In this document: positions 7,562-14,707 of the stretch, one piece after another | How the letters are laid out: each line of letters begins with the position of its first letter | Numbering within the stretch: the stretch's first letter is position 1 | Assembly (NCBI RefSeq): GCF_001865015.1 | Contig: NZ_MJGV01000035.1 | Coordinates: 25,179-89,178 of the forward strand | DNA length: 64,000 nucleotides | Reading direction: 5' to 3' | From: Curtobacterium sp. MMLR14_010 | GTDB lineage: Bacteria; Actinomycetota; Actinomycetes; Actinomycetales; Microbacteriaceae | The notes under the pieces: model-generated | Database searches by the model: none | Seen by the model: the letters and a program-made list of their open reading frames with translations, nothing else | Told to the model about the DNA's origin: nothing | Translations under genes and position numbers: made by a program

Positions 7562-8262
7562 CGGACGTCCTCGATCAGACCGCCGTGTCGCTCGAACCGC
7601 ACGGCGCCGCTGATGATCTCCTCGGCGACCTGGTGCATCGAGGTCTTCCGGGCGAACGCGTGGCCCTGGATGAGCAGCGTGGCGTCGTCGGGGGTGATGT
7701 CGAGCTGCGCGAGGACGACACCGGTCGCCTGGTGCACGACCCGGCGCGAGAACGAGTCGATCAAAGCCTCCTCATCCTCGATGGCCTGGACCGCGCGGCG
7801 CAGCACCCGGCGGCCCATCGCGGTCGCGAGCGCGGCCGCGATCTCGACCTGTTCGTGGTCGAGGTCGGTCGGGTCGGGCGCGTAGACGTCCACCGCGCCG
7901 AGGGGGAACGGGCCGAAGACGATCGGGAACGCGAAGACGGCGCGCACGGCCTCGTCGCGGACGGCCTCGTTGAACGCGGGCCAGTCCGCGTTCGGGCGTT
8001 GGACGATGTCGCCCTCGAGCACGGGCGCGCGTTGGTGCAGCGCGGTCCAGCACGGGCCCTCGGTCAGGTCGAACTGGATCTCATCGACCCGGAAGGCGGT
8101 GTCGTCGGACGCGGAGATCGTCTCGTTCGTGCCGATGACGCCGAACGAGGACACTGAGACGCCACCGATGGGCATGGCCTGTCGGACGGGTTCGCTGAGC
8201 TCCCGGTCGGGGACGTCGAGTGACCGGATGGCGCGGAACGCGCGCTTCACTGCGTCATCCAT
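7558..8262 (-). CDS. GAF and ANTAR domain protein (first in pair)
   Basis: 234 residues. The GAF domain (about 25-160) includes FGVIGTNETISASDD, DLTEGPCWTAL and VFAFPIVFGPFPLGAVDVY. The ANTAR-like C-terminal domain (about 170-228) reads VVHQATGVVLAQLDI, then ATLLIQGHAFARKTSM. It overlaps the downstream GAF-ANTAR gene by 4 bp and the upstream AraC-type gene by 8 bp, giving a tight three-gene operon. Two different GAF sensors fused to ANTAR modules suggest a dual-input RNA antitermination device, probably heteromeric; that is inference. Confidence 0.88.
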   Translation of the reverse strand: MDDAVKRAFRAIRSLDVPDRELSEPVRQAMPIGGVSVSSFGVIGTNETISASDDTAFRVDEIQFDLTEGPCWTALHQRAPVLEGDIVQRPNADWPAFNEAVRDEAVRAVFAFPIVFGPFPLGAVDVYAPDPTDLDHEQVEIAAALATAMGRRVLRRAVQAIEDEEALIDSFSRRVVHQATGVVLAQLDITPDDATLLIQGHAFARKTSMHQVAEEIISGAVRFERHGGLIEDVR

Positions 8263-9058
8263 CGGCGTCCTCCTGATCGGTTTCCGATGGTACCCGCGAG
8301 CCGCCTGCGGTCGTCCGGCGTGTCGGCGGTGGTGGCGGCGCGGTCGGACCCCAGGCGGGCAGCTCGACCGGCACGTAGGACCCGTCGGCCTCGGGCAGGC
8401 GCAGGAGCGGGTTCACCGAGGTGAGGCGCAGCCCGTCGGTGTCGTGCAGTGCCCGGCGGACGGCGTCGTTGAGGACGAACGCCACCAGGTCCTCGGTCCC
8501 GCCGTCGGGCCGGTAGCCCTGCCAGGCGACGATCTCGCGCTCGGCCCGGTGCAGGGCGCTGGCCAGGGTCGCGTCGGGGTCCTGCACGTCGATCTCGACG
8601 TCGAGCACCAGTCGGAAGCGGCGCTGCTCGCTGCCGGGGTCGGCCAGCGAGGGGATCCGTGTGCCTGGCTCGTCGTCCGGCTCGAAGTACCGGAGGGCGG
8701 CGGAGGGAGCACTGCCGAACGCTGAGCGGTAGTCGGCGGCCATGCGACCCGCGTTGCTGAAGTGCCAGCGCCGGGCGACCTCGGCGACCGTCGGGCGGTC
8801 GACGGGGTCGGCGGACTGCAGGTCGCGCCGGACGCCCTCCAGCCGCAGCGCGCGGAGGTACTGCCCGGGGCTCACGCCGACCTCGCGGTGGAAGGCCTTC
8901 TGGAGGCCGCGCGGGGAGATGTTGACCGCAGCGGCGACGTCCGGCACGGCGATCCGCTCCTGCGCGTGGTCGTGGAGCCAGTGCAGCGCGTCGCGGACGG
9001 TCCGGGAGAGCCGGGGCGCCGTGCCCGCGGTCTCTCCTGGAGCGACGTCGTCAGACAT
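8255..9058 (-). CDS. AraC family regulator with N-terminal DNA-binding domain
   Basis: 267 residues from ATG 9058 (MSDDVAPGETAGTAPRLSR). The AraC-type double helix-turn-helix lies at about 18-125 rather than at the C-terminus: ALHWLHDHAQERIAVPDVAAA, NISPRGLQKAFHREVGVSPG, VAEVARRWHFSNAGRMAADY. The C-terminal half (from ~150) is not assigned and ends in a Pro/Thr-rich tail. It is the first gene of the operon with the two GAF-ANTAR genes (8-bp overlap). The frame stays open upstream of 9058, but that sequence has no similarity and would cross the divergent promoter. Confidence 0.85.
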   Translation of the reverse strand: MSDDVAPGETAGTAPRLSRTVRDALHWLHDHAQERIAVPDVAAAVNISPRGLQKAFHREVGVSPGQYLRALRLEGVRRDLQSADPVDRPTVAEVARRWHFSNAGRMAADYRSAFGSAPSAALRYFEPDDEPGTRIPSLADPGSEQRRFRLVLDVEIDVQDPDATLASALHRAEREIVAWQGYRPDGGTEDLVAFVLNDAVRRALHDTDGLRLTSVNPLLRLPEADGSYVPVELPAWGPTAPPPPPTRRTTAGGSRVPSETDQEDADG

Positions 9059-9262
9059 GTCGCCAGCGTAGGGCGACTGGTCGGCAGGTGGTTCAGGCGT
9101 TCTGTCGCGAAGACACCATGCGGACGCCTTGTCCGGAACACGAACCGCGATGCTGACGGTTCCGCGCTTTCTTGTCAACCCCTGTCGGTACGCATACCGG
9201 CCAGCCGATACTCGAAGTGTCTCAGGTGGAGCGGGTGACTGCACCGGGGACCTGGAGCAGAC

Positions 9263-9610
9263 ATGACAGGGAACACCGGGGCAGGGGCCCCGACAGGGAA
9301 CACGGTCACGGGGAACACGGTCACGTGGCGCCACCGGGTGCACGCGGACCGGATCAGGGCACTCGTGCAGACCGACCCGCTGGACGTCCGCGTGCAGCCG
9401 GTCGACGCCACGTGCTGGCGGGTGGTCGACGGCGCCGCAGGACAGGACGACCCGGCGATGCTGCTGGGCTTCGTCGAGCACCGTGACGGCGGGTACCAGT
9501 GCACGCTGATGGCGACGCTCGACGAGCACCGGTCCGTCGGGTCGCTCGAAGCGGCCCACAAGTACTTCGAGCACGCGTGCGGCGAGCAGGGAACGGAGCC
9601 GACGTGCTGA
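9263..9610 (+). CDS. Hypothetical protein with short N-terminal repeat
   Basis: 115 residues. The N-terminus contains two exact copies of the 14-base unit at 9296-9309 and 9311-9324 (GGGAACACGGTCAC), encoding TGNTVTGNTVT. The rest has an alpha/beta composition (VQPVDATCWRVVDGAAG, GGYQCTLMATLDEHRSVGSLEAAHKYF). No family is recognised. Its stop overlaps the GTG of the following AraC-type gene, so they form an operon divergent from the AraC/GAF-ANTAR operon. Confidence 0.65.
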   Translation: MTGNTGAGAPTGNTVTGNTVTWRHRVHADRIRALVQTDPLDVRVQPVDATCWRVVDGAAGQDDPAMLLGFVEHRDGGYQCTLMATLDEHRSVGSLEAAHKYFEHACGEQGTEPTC

Positions 9611-10748
9611 CCGCGACCGCCACGACGGCGTCGACCACGACGACGACCACGACGGCGTCGACCGGGACCGTGTCGAACGACACGACCGCGCCGGCGGAGT
9701 CCCTCCGGTCCGAGCTGCCACAGCTCGGGCAGCGCCTGGACGCCAGACGGCTGTCGGACCACGCTGGCACCGACCGCCGTGACGCGGTCCGCCTGCTCGA
9801 GGACGTGTACGGCGCCGAGGACGTCGTCTTCGGCCGTGGCGAACCGTTCCGCTGGCGGCTCCGGACCCTCCGCGACCTCAACGTCGAACTCGTCAACTCC
9901 GCCGTGACCACCGACCGCCGCGGTGACCTCGACGGCAGTGGATGGCTGACCCTCGGGTGGACCGCATGCGGTGGCGTCGGCATCGACACCGGCGCCGACC
10001 GCGTCGTCACGGAACCCGGCATCCCCGTCGTGTTCCCCGTCGACCGGCCGTACTCGGTCGTCGTCCCGGCGGGCGTGCACTGGTGCGCATCGACCTCGGG
10101 TTCATGGAGACCGTCGGGGCAGTCCTGAACGGCGGCACCAGGAGCGGCACGGCGACCTTCCGGATGCAGCCGTCGCCCGAGGCGCTGCCCGGGCTCCGCA
10201 CCGCCCTCGGAGCGGTCGCCACGGCGGCCTTCGGTGACGTCGACCCGCACCAGGCGCGGTTGTCCCTGCAGGTCCAGCTCGCCGAGTGGGTCGTCCGCGC
10301 GTACGGCGCACGCTCGGACCGGCGGGAGCTCGGCGCCGGACGGACCACCGTCGAGCTCGCGCAGGCGTACCTGGCGGAGCACTGCGGCGACCAGGTCACG
10401 CTCGCGGACCTGTGCCGCGCGACCGGGGTCAGCGCCAGGACGCTGCAGAGCGCGTTCCTGCGCTACACGGACAGCACGCCGATGACGTACCTGCAGCACA
10501 TGCGCCTGGACCGCGTCCGGATCGCACTGCAGCTCGCCGACCCGGGGTCCGTCACGGTCGCGACCGTCGCCCGCGAGTGGGGCTTCCGGCACATGGGACG
10601 CTTCGCCGGCACGTACCTGCAGCGGTTCGGGGAGTACCCGGGGGAGACGCTGCGGGGGCTGCCGACCCGTCGTCTGCGGAGCCGCGCCCTGCCCAAACGA
10701 GATGCGCCTCGGCCGAGCGGCGCTTGCCGCACCACTCTGGCCGGCTGA
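9604..10748 (+). pseudogene. AraC family regulator interrupted by a frameshift
   Basis: The first part, read from GTG 9604, gives a Thr-rich start and then an AraC-binding-like cupin region ending PYSVVVPAGVH. Similarity then continues in another frame as VRIDLGFMETVGAVLNGGT, with the switch at about 10080-10092. The second part carries a full AraC domain (QVTLADLCRATGVSARTLQS, MTYLQHMRLDRVR, VATVAREWGFRHMGRFAGTY). One protein of about 380 residues would result if a single base were added or removed. Either the gene is broken or the assembly has an indel error. A restart at ATG 10103 could yield a DNA-binding half. Confidence 0.75.
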
Positions 10749-12026
10749 AGCAATGCTCCCAGGGCACGTGCCCGAAGGATCCGCCGACGGTGTTTCGATG
10801 TCTAACACTGGAGGTTCGCAAACCGTCCTCGTAACACTGAGAGCGTTTGCGACTCGAGTCCTGCCGCGGGCAGGAATGGGCGCGACGTGCTCTTCGCACG
10901 CAACGCAGCACGGCTTAAGTTCCCGGTTTCGGACGCGTCGTGATGGCGGCGTCAGTTTGATCAGCGTGGGAGCCTCAGCTGGCTTCACGGGAGCGTTTGC
11001 CCCGTCCCGACCGCATCGTGGTCACGTGGTTGCGGGCGGGACGTGTGCCCATTGGAACCGCCGGGCCGTTGAGGGTCACCCACCGCTTCCCCGAATACGC
11101 GGGGCGGAGCCTTCGAGAGCGTCGCAGCCCGACGGAGGCATCCAATGCCGCTGTCATGGGCCGACCGGATACTGAGGGCTGGTTCGCTGCCGGCGCCCGG
11201 GCGTGAGCTGTCAGGTGATGTCGTCGCACTCCCGATATTCGTGGGACAGCGGACATCCCGGCGGGGATGCCATGTTCCCGGTCGCACACCATGACCGTGC
11301 CGCGTGGAAAAACCGTACTGGCGGATCACCCCGCACCGCGACTCGAACCGGCTCCCCCTCAGCGGGGACGAGGACCAGCGGATGAACGTCACCGTCCTTT
11401 TCGAGCGTAATCACCTCCGGCATCGGCATCGCCATGTCCATGCTCCCTCCATCCGGGTTCGTTCCGTATCCGCGACGCGTCGACAACGCGTCCGAGTGCC
11501 CCGATCCTTCGCCTGAGCGCCTGAGCGTGCAGGCCCATCAGCAGATACTGGACACCACCACATCGCCGACCTGTGAACACCGGCCGGTCGGCAAGGAACC
11601 CGTCAGCAAAGTGACGGGATGGCTTCGTCGCCGGGTCGGCCGACAGCACGGCCGATGGCATCGTTGCGACGCTTGTGTCCAGCGCCATGCTCATGGCCTT
11701 CCGGCGGGCAGCGAAACGAAGGGCACGACGCGACAAAAATCAGGGATGCTCGCTCACTGACTTGGTGCGCCAGCAAGCGGCGCCGCGGGGAGAGGTGCGA
11801 AACTGTCGCCCCCCGCGTCTCGTAAGCCGGTCGGTCAACGGCACAGAGAGCGGCGTGTCAACCGCGACAACTTCGCCATTTACCGCCTGACCTGGGAATT
11901 CCCGCAAGCCTGTCCCACAAAACTGCCCGGTGAAGGGGCGCTAAGCGCTACACACTCGAGCGGCCTTCGCTAGCCGCTCTGATCGGGCAGGGAGGAGGAC
12001 CGAGCTAGCCTTCTGAAGCCCTCATA
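10749..12026. other. Gene-poor, degenerate stretch
   Basis: About 1.3 kb without a convincing long gene. Open frames exist on both strands but end and overlap irregularly, and none shows a domain. The only plausible coding sequence is the short minus-strand frame at 11211-11441. Given the neighbouring broken AraC gene and the repeat at 12027, this looks like remains of older insertions. Confidence 0.5.
11211..11441 (-). CDS. Hypothetical small protein (tentative)
   Basis: 76 residues starting with MDMAMPMPEVITLEKDGDVH. The start ATG at 11441 is preceded by GGAGGG at a fitting distance. The sequence continues as a plausible beta-rich domain (HPLVLVPAEGEPVRVAVRGD, PPVRFFHAARSW) and ends in a less typical tail. 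No family is recognised. It is the only frame in this region with a good ribosome binding site, but it may be a truncated remnant. Confidence 0.4.
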   Translation of the reverse strand: MDMAMPMPEVITLEKDGDVHPLVLVPAEGEPVRVAVRGDPPVRFFHAARSWCATGNMASPPGCPLSHEYRECDDIT

Positions 12027-12049
12027 CTGACATAAGGTACATTATCGGC
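12027..12049 (+). repeat. Island-boundary motif, copy B
   Basis: CTGACATAAG...TATCGGC, 23 bases, one base shorter than copy A at 691. It lies 75 bases before the HIRAN gene. The centre (ATAAGGTACATTAT) is partly dyad-symmetric, as in serine-recombinase crossover sites. Confidence 0.6.
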
Positions 12050-12123
12050 TCACCAAGGAGACAACAGAAGTGGCGGGCGGAGCCCAACGTTCGAGCGCCA
12101 GCCGCCCATGCCATGATCGGCTC

Positions 12124-12936
12124 ATGGGGATCCTCAATCGACTCTTTGGCCGCGATAAAGATCAGCCTGTCGATGACGGAGCCGAGGGCCTCACGGTCCT
12201 CTCTGGCACGACGACCACCTGCCGCGACGCTATCCTCGCATTAGCCGCGCGCCACGATGCCAGCGACGCTGGCTACGTCGAACTCAACGGCTCGCTCCAG
12301 CGCGAGCCGACGAACCCCGCCGACCCGAACGCCGTCGCGGTGATGGTGGAGGGGGAACGAATCGGCTACCTCCCCGGGTACGCGACCGCGGCGGCCAACG
12401 TGTCTACCATCGGCTCCCGTGCCGTTCGCGTGCAGATTTTCACGGAGATGCTGCCAAAGGGGCCACGTGCCGAGGCGTGGGCGTGGCTCGGCAACGGATC
12501 TCTGCGGTGGGAGTGGACCTCAACCAACAGGCCGCCGATGTCGTCCAAGGCGAAGGCGGCGGCCCACCACGAGGGCTCGCGCGAGATGGTCCGGGAGGGT
12601 CTCGCCCGCGGAGGGCAGCGGGCCGCGGAGTTCAATCGCGGCATGGTCAACGGCGTCCACTACCTCGAACTCGCCGAACCGATCAAGGAGCTCAAGCGCG
12701 AGAACCGTCTCGAAGAAGCGCTGGATCTCTGCCATGCAGCGATTCAGGGCGCTGAGGCCTCCCGGGACGGCCGGGAGCCCGCCCCGTTCTACACAGAGCA
12801 AGCCGCGATCATCCTCCGAAAGCTCGGTCGTCGTGACGATGAGATCGCCGTACTCCAGCGCTGGTTGAAGCTCTGCCCGCCAGAGCACCGCGATGGCAGC
12901 CGCATCGGTGCACGTCTGGTGAAACTGATGGGTTGA
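12124..12936 (+). CDS. HIRAN domain-containing protein
   Basis: 270 residues from ATG 12124; the frame is open to 12070 but that extension has no similarity. The HIRAN domain spans about 35-130: it opens with LTVLSGTTTTCRDAI and contains REPTNPADPNAVAVMVEGER followed by IGYLPGY, the family signature. HIRAN domains recognise 3' ends or stalled forks. A basic linker follows, then a helical C-terminal part (LKRENRLEEALDLCHAAIQG) resembling TPR-like helices. There is no nuclease or helicase domain in this protein. Its upstream neighbour is the boundary motif, so it belongs to the island. Confidence 0.85.
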   Translation: MGILNRLFGRDKDQPVDDGAEGLTVLSGTTTTCRDAILALAARHDASDAGYVELNGSLQREPTNPADPNAVAVMVEGERIGYLPGYATAAANVSTIGSRAVRVQIFTEMLPKGPRAEAWAWLGNGSLRWEWTSTNRPPMSSKAKAAAHHEGSREMVREGLARGGQRAAEFNRGMVNGVHYLELAEPIKELKRENRLEEALDLCHAAIQGAEASRDGREPAPFYTEQAAIILRKLGRRDDEIAVLQRWLKLCPPEHRDGSRIGARLVKLMG

Positions 12937-13072
12937 CGGGCACACCACTCAGTCAGTCGGAGCGGCCGGCAGCACCGTCGGCTGCCCGATCCTCCTCATC
13001 CCTGCAATGGCGGCTGACAATTTCGCGCCATCCGAAGCACTCCGGTTCGATATGAACGACCCCGGCTGCGCC

Positions 13073-14119
13073 TCAAACCGCCGGCGCTTCGTCGTCGGTA
13101 TCGGCTTCGAGCGCTTGTGCAAGGTCAGCTTCTGAGGGCAGCGCCGCCTGTATCGCCGGCGGGAGCAGATCGTAGCTCGCGACCCCGATCGGCGTGTGGT
13201 GCGCGCCGAGCGAGTACCGGACGACCGCGTCGTTCTTGTCTGCCACAAGCAGCAGGCCGACCGTGTCGGCGTGCTGTGAGCGGCGGAGCTTGTCGTCGAC
13301 GAGGGCGACGTAGAAGCCGAGTTGGCCGAGGTACTCCGGCTTGAACTTGCCGGTCTTCAACTCGATGACGACGTAGCGGAGCTGCTCGACGTGGAAGAAG
13401 AGCAGGTCGACGAAGAAGTCGTCCCCGTCGACGTCGAAGTGCACCTGCCGGCCCACGAACGCGAACCCCTCCCCCAGCTCCCGCAACGTGTCGATGATCC
13501 GATCGACCAAGGCCTGCTCGAGGTGCCGCTCCTTCGCATCCCCGTCCAGCGCGAGGAAGTCCAGGACGTACGGATCCTTCGTGATCTGCTGAGCGAGGTC
13601 CGACTCCCCCGCTGGCAACGTCGCGGCGAAGTTCGACGGTGCCGCCTGCAGCCGGGTGTGGGCGTCGGTACGGATGTGGTGCTCGAGGACGTTGCGGGAC
13701 CATCCATGATGAACCGCCTGCGCGGCGTACCACTCCCTGGTCTCTTGGTCGTCGAGACGGTTGAGGAGCACGGTGATATGCCCCCACGGAAGTTCTGCAA
13801 CAACCTGTTGCACAACCTCACCGTCCGACCACGCGGCCGCGAAGGCTCGCATGTACGCGAGGTTCCGGGACGAGAAGCCCGTCATATCCGGGAACTCCGC
13901 ACGCAGGTCGTCGGCGAGCCGGCCGATGACGTTGGTCCCCCACCCCTCCTGCTCTTGCCGCTGCAAGATCGTGGAACCAATCCCCCAGTACAACCGCACC
14001 AGTTCCGAGTTCACACGGCGCTGCGCAGTGAACCGCGCATTTCTCACTTGCTGCTTCAGCTCGGCCAAAGCGGCGGCGTAGCCGGAGGGAATGGCTGTGC
14101 TTCTCGTCATCGCGACCAT
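13073..14119 (-). CDS. YhcG-type (DUF1016) PDDEXK nuclease-domain protein, copy 2
   Basis: 348 residues, very similar to the copy at 1231-2292 along the whole length: the C-terminal nuclease domain is almost identical (VDLLFFH, VIELKTGKFKP, QLGFYVALVDD) and the N-terminal DUF1016 domain is more diverged (FSSRNLAYMRAF versus FSRANLFYMRRF). ATG 14119 is used; ATG 14110 is possible. It is divergent from the second lsr2 gene, so the gene pair is duplicated and inverted. The higher divergence of the N-terminal half suggests different specificity or partial gene conversion. Confidence 0.9.
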   Translation of the reverse strand: MVAMTRSTAIPSGYAAALAELKQQVRNARFTAQRRVNSELVRLYWGIGSTILQRQEQEGWGTNVIGRLADDLRAEFPDMTGFSSRNLAYMRAFAAAWSDGEVVQQVVAELPWGHITVLLNRLDDQETREWYAAQAVHHGWSRNVLEHHIRTDAHTRLQAAPSNFAATLPAGESDLAQQITKDPYVLDFLALDGDAKERHLEQALVDRIIDTLRELGEGFAFVGRQVHFDVDGDDFFVDLLFFHVEQLRYVVIELKTGKFKPEYLGQLGFYVALVDDKLRRSQHADTVGLLLVADKNDAVVRYSLGAHHTPIGVASYDLLPPAIQAALPSEADLAQALEADTDDEAPAV

Positions 14120-14222
14120 TCTGCCTCACCGCAGGGGTCAGAGTGTCGGATCATGACGTCTGACCTTCTCCGGCGACGTATGTCACAGTAGAAGCACATC
14201 CCCTATCGAAAGGCGGCCTCCT

Positions 14223-14567
14223 ATGGCGCAGAAGGTCACCACGCACCTCGTCGACGACTTGACCGGCGACACCATCGACGATGGCAAGGGCCGCACGGTC
14301 TCCTTCGGCTTCGACGGCACCAACTACGAGATCGACCTCACGGACGACAACGCTGACGTGCTCCGCGAAGCGCTCTCCGACTACATCGCCGCCGCCCGCA
14401 AGACCGGCACCCGCAGCGGCCGCGCATCCTCCGGCAGCGCCCCCAAGCGTGGGAACTCCGAGGAGCTCGGCAAGATCCGCGAGTGGGCAGCAGCGAACGG
14501 CCACGAGGTCTCCTCCCGCGGCCGGATCAGCCAGGCAGTCCGCGACGCGTACGACGCCGCACACTGA
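14223..14567 (+). CDS. lsr2: Lsr2 family nucleoid-associated protein, copy 2
   Basis: 114 residues, nearly identical to the copy at 779-1123 (substitutions such as YEIDLTDDNADVLREAL versus ...AEALREAF, and TGTRSGRASS versus VSGRSGRTSG). It has the N-terminal oligomerisation domain and the C-terminal SSRGRIS DNA-binding loop. It is transcribed away from the nuclease gene and followed by a strong hairpin. Two Lsr2 copies on one element suggest a dosage or hetero-oligomer effect on silencing of the AT-richer cargo such as the neighbouring TrlF gene; inference. Confidence 0.93.
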   Translation: MAQKVTTHLVDDLTGDTIDDGKGRTVSFGFDGTNYEIDLTDDNADVLREALSDYIAAARKTGTRSGRASSGSAPKRGNSEELGKIREWAAANGHEVSSRGRISQAVRDAYDAAH

Positions 14568-14585
14568 CGCCACTCCCCACACGTG

Positions 14586-14623
14586 ACAACGGCCGGCCGC
14601 CCATCGAGGGGGCCGGCCGTTGT
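14586..14623. terminator. Terminator after lsr2 copy 2
   Basis: Perfect 13-base arms 14586-14598 and 14611-14623 (ACAACGGCCGGCC and complement). Same position and core as the hairpin after lsr2 copy 1. Confidence 0.7.
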
Positions 14624-14630
14624 GCTTCGC

Positions 14631-14654
14631 GCGGATAGCGGTCTCCTATGTCAG
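14631..14654 (-). repeat. Island-boundary motif, copy C
   Basis: The reverse complement begins CTGACATAGG and contains AGACCGCTAT, matching copy A at 691-714 at about 22 of 24 positions. It is inverted relative to copy A, just outside the lsr2 terminator, as copy A is. The two thus bracket the island 0.69-14.65 kb as inverted ends. Confidence 0.65.
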
Positions 14655-14707
14655 TCGGCTGCGCGCTTGACCACTGCCGCCATTCGATATGCGCAGCACA
14701 GAGCACA

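Noticed and set aside
6617..7885. Plus-strand open frame of 422 codons opposite the GAF-ANTAR genes
   Set aside because: Shadow of the two convincing ANTAR proteins.
9059..9721. Upstream extension of the AraC-type protein to 488 codons
   Set aside because: It would cross the divergent promoter and run antisense through another gene; similarity starts only at ATG 9058.
10975..11736. Several overlapping frames of 100-135 codons on the minus strand
   Set aside because: No domain, no ribosome binding sites and irregular codon use; only the 11211-11441 frame was kept, at low confidence.
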